Assembly (NCBI GenBank): GCA_965198795.1
Contig: OZ240674.1
Span: 2,666,001-2,730,000 of the forward strand
Origin: G965198795 sp965198795
Lineage (GTDB): Bacteria; Pseudomonadota; Alphaproteobacteria; Rhodospirillales; Casp-alpha2
DNA length: 64,000 bases
Direction of reading: 5' to 3'
A program made the translations under genes and the position numbers. A model generated the notes under the pieces. It was not told the DNA's origin and ran no database searches. It worked only from the letters and a program-made list of their open reading frames with translations. Every line of letters starts with the position of its first letter. The stretch's first letter is position 1. Positions 54,600 to 62,884 of this stretch are shown piece after piece.

Positions 54600-54968
54600 C
54601 GCCGCTACGGCGAGATGACGGTCGAGGGCGTGCTGTTCTCCGCGTCCGTCAAACTCGACATGGCCACCATCCTCAAGGAACGCTTCGAGGACCGTAAGAT
54701 CCGCATCCCCGCGGGCGACCGGGAACTCCGCGCCGATCTGCATTCCGTCCAAAAGACCGCCGGCGTCACCGGCGCGCCGCGCCTGGTCGCCGACGGCGGC
54801 GGCGACGGCCACGCCGACCGCTTCTGGGCGCTGGCGCTCGCGTGCGCGGCGGCGGCGGAGGGCAGGCCCGCATACGGTTACCGGCCAGCCGGGCGGCGGC
54901 ATAATACACACACGCGCGATCCCTGGGCTCTGTTCGGCCGCGCCCGCTTTGGCCGGGGAACGTGGTGA
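54600..54968 (+). pseudogene. gp28-like large terminase subunit, C-terminal fragment
   Basis: Only the end of the terminase survives: VEGVLFSASVKLDMATIL, KERFEDRKIRIP, ELRADLHSVQKT, then DGHADRFWALALACA. This is the nuclease-domain tail of Mu gp28. The ATPase and most nuclease residues are lost. An internal ATG at 54615 is not a true start. The portal gene follows 7 bp later, as in intact phages. Confidence 0.82.
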
Positions 54969-54975
54969 GGGCGTG

Positions 54976-56610
54976 ATGGCGGATATTCTTGACCAGTACG
55001 GACAACCCATCCGGCGCCAGCGCCTCAAGACCGAGATCGCCGGTCCGTCCGTCGGCGCCGTGCGCACCGTCGGCGCCACGCGCCACGTCGCCGGCGTCAC
55101 GCCGCCCGGGCTCGCCGCTCTGCTCGCCCAGGCCGAACAAGGCGATCCCGCCGCTTGGCTGGACCTCGCCGAGACCATGGAAGAGCGCGATCTCCACTAT
55201 CTCGCCGTGCTCGGCACGCGCCGCCGTCAGGTCAGCCAGCTCGCGGTCACCGTCGAACCCGCCGACGACAGCGCCGATGCGGAGACCGACGCCGCGCTCG
55301 TGCGCGCCTGGGCCGAGCGCTCGGAGCTCGAGGACGAACTGTTCGACATGCTCGACGCCGTCGCCAAGGGGTTCTCGGTCATGGAGATCATATGGGAGGT
55401 CTCGGCCAGCCAGTGGACGCCGGGCAGGCTTGAATACCGGCTGCCGCGCTGGTTCCGCTTCGACGAGCGGACCGGCTCCCGCCTGCTGCTGCGCGACGCC
55501 GGGGCGCGCGGCGGCTGGGCCGAACTGGAACCGGGAAAGTTCGTCGTCCACCGCCACGCCGCGAAATCCGGCGTTCCCATCCGCGGCGGCGTCGCGCGGG
55601 CGGCCTGCTGGGCCTGGATGTTCAAGTCTTATTCGTTGCGCGACTGGGTGCGCTTCGTCGAGGCCTACGGCCAGCCCCTGCGCCTCGGCAAATACGACCG
55701 GAACGCCAACGCCGAAGAGCGCGACATCCTGCTCCGCGCGGTCACCGACATCGCCGCCGACGCCGCCGCGATCGTGCCGCTCGACATGCAGATCGAGTTC
55801 ATTAGCGCGGGCGGGTCGGGCGGCGGCTCAGGCAGCGGGTCGGGCGCGGCCTACTATGCCGACCTGCTCGCCTACCTCGACGCTCAGATATCCAAGGCCA
55901 TCCTCGGACAGACGCTGACCACCGACGCCGGAACCGGCGGTTCGGGGTCTTACGCGCTGGGCCGGGTCCATGACGATGTGCGTCACGATATCGAGCGCTC
56001 CGACGCCCGCCAGCTCGCCGCGACGCTCACCCGCGACATCGCCCGGCCCATCGTGCTGCTCAATCGCGGCGACCCCGGCCCCCGAGGATTCCCGCGCATC
56101 GCCATCGGCCGCGAACAGGAAACCGATCCCGCCGTCCTCGCCGACGTGCTCGCCAAGCTCGTGCCGTTGGGCCTCGAGGTCAGCGCGCCGGAGGTGCGTG
56201 GCCGGTTGGGCCTCTCCGAACCCGCCGATGGCGAACAGACGCTCAAGGCCGCCGCGCCCGTGTCGGAACCCGCGCCGCCAATACTGGAAACCGCCGGGCA
56301 CGCCGCCCGCGCGGCGGCGGCCGCGGGAGACATTGTTCCGTCCGCCGCCGATGACGACGCCATCACCCGCGCCGCCCAGCTCGCCGCCGAAGGCTGGGAG
56401 CCGCTCATGGCCCCGATGATCGAGCCGGTCCTGGACGCCGCCCGCGAGGCCAATGGCGTCGAGGCGTTCCGCGCCCGCTTGGCCGGCCTGCTCCCGGCCA
56501 TGGACTCCGATCCTCTGACTCAATCCCTGCACCAACAAGCCTTCTCCGCCGCGCTTTCCGGCGCGGCCGGGCTCGAGGAAGCACCGGACGATGACGATGA
56601 ACAGGACTGA
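54976..56610 (+). CDS. Mu gp29-like portal protein (DUF935)
   Basis: 544 residues, full length. DLAETMEERDLHYLAVLGTRRRQV, KGFSVMEIIWEVSASQW, SYSLRDWVRFVEAYGQPLRLGKYD and ILGQTLTTDAGTGGSGSYALGRVHDDVR are hallmark DUF935 segments. A Gly/Ser run lies near residue 285. The portal ring feeds DNA into the capsid. It appears intact. Confidence 0.93.
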   Translation: MADILDQYGQPIRRQRLKTEIAGPSVGAVRTVGATRHVAGVTPPGLAALLAQAEQGDPAAWLDLAETMEERDLHYLAVLGTRRRQVSQLAVTVEPADDSADAETDAALVRAWAERSELEDELFDMLDAVAKGFSVMEIIWEVSASQWTPGRLEYRLPRWFRFDERTGSRLLLRDAGARGGWAELEPGKFVVHRHAAKSGVPIRGGVARAACWAWMFKSYSLRDWVRFVEAYGQPLRLGKYDRNANAEERDILLRAVTDIAADAAAIVPLDMQIEFISAGGSGGGSGSGSGAAYYADLLAYLDAQISKAILGQTLTTDAGTGGSGSYALGRVHDDVRHDIERSDARQLAATLTRDIARPIVLLNRGDPGPRGFPRIAIGREQETDPAVLADVLAKLVPLGLEVSAPEVRGRLGLSEPADGEQTLKAAAPVSEPAPPILETAGHAARAAAAAGDIVPSAADDDAITRAAQLAAEGWEPLMAPMIEPVLDAAREANGVEAFRARLAGLLPAMDSDPLTQSLHQQAFSAALSGAAGLEEAPDDDDEQD

Positions 56611-56797
56611 CGAGCCTGATCTCCGGCCCGGCCGCCTCGTGCGCTGCCGCTCCCTCGGCCTCTCGGGCCGCATTGATCGCGTGTTCCTCGACGCCGATGG
56701 CGAGATTGCCGCCGTCGCCATGGAAGCGGACGGCGGCGGCTGGATCGCCGCACGGCTTCATGACCTCGTAACGCTGCGTAAACAGGACCTGAATTGA
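56591..56797 (+). CDS. Small phage protein of unknown function
   Basis: 68 residues, overlapping the portal gene by 20 bp and ending just before gp30. RPGRLVRCRSLGLSGRIDRVFLDADGEIAAVAMEAD suggests a small beta-barrel (SH3-like). The position between portal and F and the tight spacing favour a real gene. Start 56591 or 56597. Confidence 0.6.
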   Translation: MTMNRTDEPDLRPGRLVRCRSLGLSGRIDRVFLDADGEIAAVAMEADGGGWIAARLHDLVTLRKQDLN

Positions 56798-56799
56798 TC

Positions 56800-57996
56800 A
56801 TGCCCGCACCTGAACTCCTCAACGTGCCCCCCGAAGACGCGATCCGCCACTTCCGCGCCAAGGGCTATCACGTCGGCCATCACTGGCGCGACACATCCGC
56901 CGCCGAGCACCTGCGATCGTTCACCGCCGCCAAGGTCACGAAACTCGACATCCTCGAAGACATCCGCGCCGCCGTCGATCAGGCGCTGGCGGGCGGCGCC
57001 ACCTTCGAGACCTTCCAAAAGGAACTCGAACCCATCCTCCGCCGCAAGGGCTGGTGGGGCCGCCAGCAAATGATCGACCCGCTCACCGGTAAGCTCGAAA
57101 CCGTCCAACTGGGTTCCGCCCGGCGCTTGAAGATCATCTATGACACCAACCTGCGCATGGCCCACGCCCATGGCCGCTGGCAGGCCATCGAACGGCTTGC
57201 CAAACAGAGACCCTACCTCCGCTATGTCTCCGTTCGGGACGCCCGAACCCGGCCCGAGCACGCCCGCTGGCACGGCACTGTCCTGCCCTGGGATCATCCC
57301 TTCTGGCGCACCCACTATCCGCCCAACGGCTGGCGCTGCCGCTGTATCGTCCAGCAGCTCTCCGAGCGCGACCTCAAACGCTACGGCCACAAGGTCTCAT
57401 CCGGCCCGCCGCCGGGATCGAACGAGACCCGCCCCTGGTTCGACAAGCGCAACCGCACGATCATCCAGGTGCCCAGAGGGATCGATCCGGGCTTCGGCCA
57501 TAATGTCGGCCGGATCGATCTCGACAAAGCGGCGTCGAACCGGCTGGTTCGGCGTATCGATCAAGCGCCCGGCGATCTCGCCCGCGCCGCCATCGGAACG
57601 CCCTGGAACACGCCCCTGTTCAAACAACACCTCACCGGCGCCAGAAACGCCGACTGGCCCGTCGCCATCCTCACGCCGGGCATTCTCAAGGCGCTCGGGG
57701 GCAGGTCGAAGACCGTCCGCCTCTCGGGCGAAACCGCCGCCAAGCAAACCGTCCGCCATAGGGAATACACCCCCGAAGATTACGCCCGCGTCCAACGCAT
57801 TCTCGACGAGGGTGAGGTGTTCATGGAAGATAACGGGCGGTTCGTGGACGGCTTCCTCGAACAGGGCGGCCAGATATGGAAGGCCGTCGTCAAACGCACC
57901 GCAAACGGCTCCGAGACCTATCTGATGACTTTGCACCGGGCGCAGGATTATGACCGCCGCGCCGCACGGAAGCGATACAAGCCGATCAACGATTAA
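56800..57996 (+). CDS. Mu F-like minor head protein with C-terminal nuclease-like domain
   Basis: 398 residues from ATG 56800. Residues 20-220 are the Mu gpF/SPP1 gp7 domain: IYDTNLRMAHAHGRW, RYVSVRDARTRPEHARWHG, FWRTHYPPNGWRCRC. The last 110 residues (TVRLSGETAAKQ, HREYTPEDYARVQRIL, WKAVVKRTANGSETYLMTLHRA) look like the PBECR2 domain, a barnase/EndoU/colicin-like putative RNase fold seen fused to F proteins. It is the last phage gene before the right limit; the protease and capsid genes expected next are missing. Confidence 0.88.
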   Translation: MPAPELLNVPPEDAIRHFRAKGYHVGHHWRDTSAAEHLRSFTAAKVTKLDILEDIRAAVDQALAGGATFETFQKELEPILRRKGWWGRQQMIDPLTGKLETVQLGSARRLKIIYDTNLRMAHAHGRWQAIERLAKQRPYLRYVSVRDARTRPEHARWHGTVLPWDHPFWRTHYPPNGWRCRCIVQQLSERDLKRYGHKVSSGPPPGSNETRPWFDKRNRTIIQVPRGIDPGFGHNVGRIDLDKAASNRLVRRIDQAPGDLARAAIGTPWNTPLFKQHLTGARNADWPVAILTPGILKALGGRSKTVRLSGETAAKQTVRHREYTPEDYARVQRILDEGEVFMEDNGRFVDGFLEQGGQIWKAVVKRTANGSETYLMTLHRAQDYDRRAARKRYKPIND

Positions 57997-58395
57997 GGGG
58001 AAACGGCGCCGGGCGGGTCACAACCCCCGCGCTCGCCCGAAGGCATGAGGTGACTGCGAAAATGACTCCGGCACCGCAAACACCATGCACCAGCGCCGGG
58101 GAAAAAGCAACAACGCGACAGAGCGCGGCGTGATCCCAGGGCCGACAGAGGGCGCGGCGATGACCCCGAAATCCCCGCCGCTCAAAGGCCGTCGCGGCGA
58201 CCGAAAACACCGCCGTTTTTAACCCCTCGAAAACACCCCTGAAACGCCCGTTTAGGGGCCGTTCACCACCCATGTATCGCCGGTATTTACAAAGACTTTT
58301 GTCACTCCGGCGGTTCAGGCAAACGCCGCTCGACCCGCCGCAACCCCTTGGAAACCAAAGCCCCGGTCGCCATAGGTCGTCCTAGGTCGCCATAG
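57997..58395. other. Right prophage margin
   Basis: No supported gene. Contains two CGAAAACACC copies (58200 and 58228 regions), a 21-bp sequence (58245-58265) that matches 47572-47592 at 18 of 21 positions in direct orientation, the inverted terminal 14-mer (58290-58303) and a short TAGGTCGCCA tandem (58365-58399). Confidence 0.55.
58290..58303 (-). repeat. Inverted terminal copy of GACAAAAGTCTTTG
   Basis: The minus strand reads GACAAAAGTCTTTG, identical to both left-end copies. A weaker relative, GGACATAAGTCTTTATG, is on the minus strand at 58404-58420. The opposite orientation fits matched ends of one element. Confidence 0.7.
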
Positions 58396-58605
58396 GTCGG
58401 ATTCATAAAGACTTATGTCCAGTGTAACCGGAACCACATCACTGGCGTTGAGACCTTCTGGAACCAGACGAAGCGCCATCTCCGGCGCTTTAACGGCGTC
58501 CCGCGCCAGCGCTTTCATCTCTATCTCAAGGCGCGCGAACGGCGCTTCAACTGCAGACCCACCGGAAACCTCTTGAAAGTACTATGCAAGCGGGTAACCG
58601 TCTGA
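58396..58605 (+). pseudogene. IS1595-family transposase, C-terminal fragment
   Basis: About 70 residues ending at the TGA 58603-58605: HITGVETFWNQTKRHLRRFN, then GVPRQRFHLYL and RRFNCRP. This is the C-terminus of IS1595 (ISXO2-like) transposases, where NHINGIENFWNQAKRHLRRFNG is typical. The rest of the gene is absent, with a stop just upstream. Confidence 0.8.
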
Positions 58606-58654
58606 GCAAAAACCATTAGATAGGACAGACCCAAATAAAATATTCGCGTCTATT

Positions 58655-58966
58655 TCAGGGAGTATTAATTTTTGGGGAGCCGTCAATTTTTTCGACGTAA
58701 ATCAAACAGGCGCATCGCAGTAATGAGGCGAAATTTTGGACCTCACCGCGCAAATCAAGAACTTCATCGTGCAGTGTCGTCAGAAATTTCCCGAGTGTCA
58801 TGCCCTGGGCGTTGGCGACCTCTTCCAGAATTTCCCAGTACGCATTTTCAAGCCGAACACTCGTCACATGGCCTCCAAGCCGAACGGATCGAGTCTCGCT
58901 AGAGTAGCGATCTGGTTCCTGACCAGCAAAAATCCGGCACATACCCCTTTCTCCAAGGATGGTCAT
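58655..58966 (-). CDS. Ribbon-helix-helix domain protein
   Basis: 103 residues. The core SVRLGGHVTSVRLENAYWEILEEVA followed by GMTLGKFLTTLHDEV matches the RHH_4 family, small DNA-binding-type proteins common in alphaproteobacteria. The start could be ATG 58966 or Met 58942. An overlapping minus frame upstream (58899-59195) is probably not coding. Confidence 0.85.
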   Translation of the reverse strand: MTILGERGMCRIFAGQEPDRYSSETRSVRLGGHVTSVRLENAYWEILEEVANAQGMTLGKFLTTLHDEVLDLRGEVQNFASLLRCACLIYVEKIDGSPKINTP

Positions 58967-59466
58967 CAGCGGTTTCGGCGCGGTTATGATGGTAGTCTTT
59001 TACGGGCGGACGCGCTTTCCCGATGCGGTGGCGGAAGGCGTTGAGACAGCCTGAGCACTGGGCGGCGGCGAAGCCGCGCCGCGCCAATTCGGTGTGCGTC
59101 GGCTTGTCTTCATGTTCGATGATCCGGCCACGTTCTCCCATGACGGCAAGGTAGGGGAAAGTCCTCTCTTGAGCAAGCGGGTTGGCCAGGACCATTTATC
59201 ATGAAGGTTTATGCCGTTGGTTCCGCCGGGATCAACATTTTATGTGCGGGCGGTCTGGCTTTTGCCGCCGATACCGCCTGGGGAGCGGAGGGCTGCGTGC
59301 CCGGTTTCCCGTCCGGAAACCGGATTTGCCGTTTTACTCGAACCAGCCGGAGGAGTTCTCGTTTTCACCCTTCTCGGACCGTTTTACAGCCTGACCCTTG
59401 CCGGCCGTTTAACAGCAAATGATACGTCTGGGTATGGTCCCCCGTTATTCAAATGGCTCAAACGAA
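58967..59466. other. Gap between RHH gene and rpmE terminator
   Basis: 500 bp. Open frames exist on both strands. One plus frame from ATG 59201 begins like a signal peptide (KVYAVGSAGINILCAGGLAFA) but then turns Arg/Pro-rich. None has a recognised domain, so no gene is called. Confidence 0.4.
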
Positions 59467-59492
59467 AAAAGCGGTCCGTCCGGACCGCTTTT
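59467..59492 (-). terminator. Intrinsic terminator downstream of rpmE
   Basis: AAAAGCGGTCCG and CGGACCGCTTTT form a perfect 12-bp hairpin with a two-base loop, A/T-flanked on both sides, 26 bp past the rpmE stop. The flanks let it work in either direction. Confidence 0.85.
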
Positions 59493-59517
59493 CATCGGTG
59501 TCTAATAGCGCCTTGAA

Positions 59518-59745
59518 CTAGTTTTTGAGGCCAAAACCGCCGAACTTTTTATTGAAGCGCGCCAAACGGCCGCCAGTATCCAGCAGGCGTTGACCGCCGC
59601 CGGTCCAGGCCGGGTGGGTGTGCGGATCGACTTCCAGCTTCATGACGTCGCCGGCCTGGCCCCAAGTCGTGCGTGTCGTGTAGGTCGTGCCATCGGTCAT
59701 TTCTACCGTGATTTCGTGGTAGTCCGGGTGAATGTCTTTTTTCAT
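59518..59745 (-). CDS. rpmE: 50S ribosomal protein L31
   Basis: 75 residues from ATG 59745 (MKKDIHPDYHEI). A GTG three codons upstream is in frame but not family-like. Zinc-free L31 type: the CxxC pairs of zinc-binding L31 are absent. It ends RFNKKFGGFGLKN. Followed by a strong terminator. Confidence 0.95.
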   Translation of the reverse strand: MKKDIHPDYHEITVEMTDGTTYTTRTTWGQAGDVMKLEVDPHTHPAWTGGGQRLLDTGGRLARFNKKFGGFGLKN

Positions 59746-59964
59746 CGTCGTCACCGTATCATCGCCGAACCGGCGCCTGGGCTAAATCCAGAGATTGAAA
59801 CAAAGAGCGCGCTGAACTCGCTCTGGCCAGCGCGCGGAGCGGGTTATATACAGAAACGCCCCGAGCGACGCAAGCGCGCCGGTCGCGCGTTTTGTCACGC
59901 CTGTGGCATACGCGGCCCGCCCTTATCGCGGCGTTCGGCGCCGGTAATCGAGAAAGGACGTCCC

Positions 59965-60294
59965 ATGGCCCTCAATGAAACGGAATTCGACATGATCGCC
60001 GACAAGGTTTTGGCGCGTTGCCTGGACAGGATTGAGGAAACCTTGGGCGGTGATCTGGATGTTGACCTGGAAGGCGGCGTCCTAACCGTCGAATTGGACT
60101 CAGGCGCGGTTTATGTCATCAACAAGCACGCGCCGAACAAACAGATCTGGATGTCCAGTCCCATGAGCGGCGCCTCCCACTTCAACTATGACGCGGACGG
60201 CGGTCTCTGGCGGGCGACGCGGTCCGATGACGTGCTGAACGAACTGCTCGCGGCGGAACTTTACAAGCTGACCGGCAAAACCGTCATGCTTTAG
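59965..60294 (+). CDS. cyaY: Iron donor protein CyaY (frataxin)
   Basis: 109 residues, AAGGA before the ATG. Full frataxin fold: acidic first helix (NETEFDMIADKVLARCLDRIEE), VLTVELDSGAVYVINKHAPNKQIW and the SGASHFNYD strand. It modulates iron delivery to Fe-S cluster assembly. The last 11 bp overlap the convergent MFS gene. Confidence 0.93.
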   Translation: MALNETEFDMIADKVLARCLDRIEETLGGDLDVDLEGGVLTVELDSGAVYVINKHAPNKQIWMSSPMSGASHFNYDADGGLWRATRSDDVLNELLAAELYKLTGKTVML

Positions 60295-61483
60295 GGCGCG
60301 CGCCGCCGCTGCGGGGTTTCGGGTTGATCAGCGCCAGCGCCGGCACCGTCAACATGATCGCGGCCCCGGCGAAATAGGGAGCGTCCAGCGCCGCCAGGCC
60401 AAGCAACGCGCCGAAGAAAACCGGCCCGCCGATGCGCGACAAGGTGACCACGGAGCGCGTCACGCCCAAGACGCCGCCTTGCTCCGTTTCAGGGACAATC
60501 TGGCTGATCAGGCTGGTGAAGGTGGGGTTGATGACGCTAAATCCGTAAGCGGCGACCCCAAGGACGATTAACAGCATCCAGAGCTCGCCGGCAAACGGCA
60601 TGGCGAACAAGCCGATGGAAAGGGCGACGGCGCCTTGAGCCAGCAGGTTCCGCTCGCCGAAGCGTTTTTTTAGCCGGCCGATCATGCCGCCCTGGATGGC
60701 CGCCGAGATAAACCCCACATAGGCGAAAATCCAGCCGTTTTGCTCTGGTCCCCAGCCAAAGCGCCGAGCGGACCACAAGGCGAACGTCGTTTCCAACCCG
60801 GCGAACACGAATGTCGCGATGAAGCCAAGCAACATCATCAGGCCGACGCCGGGAAGGGCGAGCGCTTCCTTGAACTTCCTGGCGCGTGTCGCGCGCGGCT
60901 GTTTGGTTTTTTCCGCCCTTACGCCGGGCGGTAGAGATTCCTTCAGCATGAAGAACCCGAACACAAGGGCGACGGCCGAGAAGCCGCCGGCGGCCAGCGA
61001 GGGCGTGGTGTAGTCGGCTGTCGCGGCGTCCGGTCCCGCCAAGACGCCGCCCACGGCGGGGCCTAAAATAAAGCCGAGTGAAAAGGCCGCCCCAATCATG
61101 CCCATACCCTTGCCGCGATCCTCCCTGGTGGTGATGTCCGCGACATAGGCGAAGGCCGCCGAGATGTTCCCGGCCATCAGGCCGCCGAACAGCCGGGCGG
61201 CGAACAGCATGGCGAGCGTGTCGGCGAAAGCCAGCATGACGTAGGAAAGCGTCAGACCCGCCAGACTGATGAGGAGAACGGGTCGGCGTCCCTTCCGGTC
61301 GCTCAACGCGCCCCAAAACGGCGCCGCGATGAACTGCGCCAGGGAATAGCACGCCATGAGGAGGCCGACGATCTCGGGGGACGCGCCAAAAAAGCTGCCA
61401 TAGAACGGCAGCAGAGGGATGATCAGGCCAAACCCGATAAGATCGATCAAGACGATCAGAAAGACGGCGGTTAGCTTCGACAT
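60284..61483 (-). CDS. MFS transporter, TetA/TCR12-like
   Basis: 399 residues, 12 membrane helices. MFS motif A is GALSDRKGRRPVLL after helix 2, and motif C is GFILGPAVGGVLAG in helix 5, the antiporter signature of drug/H+ exporters. The substrate is unknown; a resistance label would be unsafe from sequence alone. It starts 18 bp after the OmpA-like gene stop and shares its strand. Confidence 0.9.
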   Translation of the reverse strand: MSKLTAVFLIVLIDLIGFGLIIPLLPFYGSFFGASPEIVGLLMACYSLAQFIAAPFWGALSDRKGRRPVLLISLAGLTLSYVMLAFADTLAMLFAARLFGGLMAGNISAAFAYVADITTREDRGKGMGMIGAAFSLGFILGPAVGGVLAGPDAATADYTTPSLAAGGFSAVALVFGFFMLKESLPPGVRAEKTKQPRATRARKFKEALALPGVGLMMLLGFIATFVFAGLETTFALWSARRFGWGPEQNGWIFAYVGFISAAIQGGMIGRLKKRFGERNLLAQGAVALSIGLFAMPFAGELWMLLIVLGVAAYGFSVINPTFTSLISQIVPETEQGGVLGVTRSVVTLSRIGGPVFFGALLGLAALDAPYFAGAAIMLTVPALALINPKPRSGGARPKA

Positions 61484-61501
61484 AAATAACCGGGGGCGGG
61501 C

Positions 61502-62884
61502 CTAGCGTTGCGTCAGCTTGAGTTCGATGCGCCGGTTGCGGCTCAGCGCGGTCTTGTCGCCGCCCGCGTCAATCGGCCGGTTTGCGCCGAAACCGGCGGC
61601 GACTAACCGCTCGGCCGGAACGCCGTTCTCAATCAGGAATTTGACGACGGAAATGGCCCGAGCCGATGAAAGCTCCCAATTCGATGGGAACCGGAACGTG
61701 GCGATGGGGGTTTTGTCCGTGTGGCCATCCACCCGGAGCACCCAGTCGATGCCGTCTGGAATCTGGGCGGCCAGTTGGCTCAGCGTTTGAGCCAGGCTCC
61801 GCATCTGCGCCTTGCCCGCCGTTCCCAATTCCGCCGACCCCACGTCGAACAGAACCTCGGATTGGAAGACGAAGCGGTCGCCGGCCACCCGGACGCCGGG
61901 ACGGTTGCCGAGGACCTCTCGGAGGCGGCCAAAGAATTCGGACCGGAAGCGGCGTAATTCCTGAACTTTGGAAGCGAGCGCGGCGTTCAGGCGCTTGCCC
62001 AGATTGGCGATCTGAACGTCCTTGTCCTCGGCTTCCAGTTCCTTGATTTCAAGCACGCGCCGCAGGTTCGCCAGTTGCTCGCGGAGCGCCGTCAACTGTT
62101 GGTTCAAAAGAGCGACTTGAGCGCGGGAGCTTTCGGACAGTTGCCTTTCGGTGACGAGAGCCTTGCCCCGTTCATCGGCTTGCGAGCCAAGAGTCAGGAC
62201 CTTATTCACCAGCTCGTCGCGAAGAGCGCGGAGCGCGGCCAGGTCCCGGTTGAGAAGCGCGATCTCGGAAAGCTTCAACCGGATGGTTTCGCGGTCCGTT
62301 TCAGCCTGCTGTCCGGCCAGGGCCAGAGCTTCCGCGCGTGTGGCCCGTTCCACTTCGAGCCGCGCCAGTCGGGCCCGGAGAACGGATAAATCGTTTTCTT
62401 GAATCGCCAGGCTCTCGGATTGCCGGGCGAGAGCGCTTTCCTGATCGCGGATTTTCGATCGGCTGACTTCCAGGGCGACCATGGCCTCGACGGTCTGCTG
62501 TTCCGCGCCCTCCGCCCGGAGCCGAATCTGCGCCAGTTTTATCTTCAAATCGTCCCGTTCCGCCAGCGCGCCGGCAATTTGGGCCCGGAGTTCGTCCCGC
62601 TCGGTGATCGTGGCTTGAATCCGTGTCGTCAACTGGCTGACGCTCGCTTGCAGGGTTTGGCTCTTTCGCTGCTCCAACCCCAGAATGTTGGCGAGTTCGC
62701 TTATCTCCGTCTCCAGTTGCTTGAGCGCCGCATCCCGGCCCGAGAGGGCGTGGCCCAGGAAGAATTGCGCGACGACGAAGATCAACAGCAGGAATAGAAT
62801 GACCATCAACAGAGTCGCGAGCGCATCGACAAAACCGGGCCAGATATTCGTGGCGCGTTGCTGGCGGCGGGCGAGGGCGGTCAT
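61502..62884 (-). CDS. OmpA/MotB-like peptidoglycan-binding protein with long coiled coil
   Basis: 460 residues. One N-terminal membrane helix (ALATLLMVILFLLLIFVVAQFF) is followed by about 270 residues of coiled coil and a C-terminal OmpA domain (VDGHTDKTPI, SSARAISVVKFLIENG, SRNRRIELKL). A MotB-like plug and an OmpA anchor fit a proton-channel partner. The ATG overlaps the stop of the MotA-like gene (ATGA). Not beside flagellar genes, so a TolQR/ExbBD- or envelope-type motor is as likely as motility. Confidence 0.9.
   Translation of the reverse strand: MTALARRQQRATNIWPGFVDALATLLMVILFLLLIFVVAQFFLGHALSGRDAALKQLETEISELANILGLEQRKSQTLQASVSQLTTRIQATITERDELRAQIAGALAERDDLKIKLAQIRLRAEGAEQQTVEAMVALEVSRSKIRDQESALARQSESLAIQENDLSVLRARLARLEVERATRAEALALAGQQAETDRETIRLKLSEIALLNRDLAALRALRDELVNKVLTLGSQADERGKALVTERQLSESSRAQVALLNQQLTALREQLANLRRVLEIKELEAEDKDVQIANLGKRLNAALASKVQELRRFRSEFFGRLREVLGNRPGVRVAGDRFVFQSEVLFDVGSAELGTAGKAQMRSLAQTLSQLAAQIPDGIDWVLRVDGHTDKTPIATFRFPSNWELSSARAISVVKFLIENGVPAERLVAAGFGANRPIDAGGDKTALSRNRRIELKLTQR

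Noticed and set aside
54615..54968. Stand-alone gene starting at ATG 54615
   Set aside because: The sequence is the C-terminal tail of a Mu gp28 terminase whose homology begins before that ATG. It is a truncated remnant.
58899..59195. 98-residue minus frame overlapping the RHH gene start
   Set aside because: It has a CxxC pair but no family resemblance and overlaps 68 bp of a better-supported gene.
59201..59422. Plus frame beginning like a signal peptide
   Set aside because: After about 28 residues it becomes Arg/Pro/Ser-rich. Another plus frame is equally open over the same bases, so coding cannot be supported.
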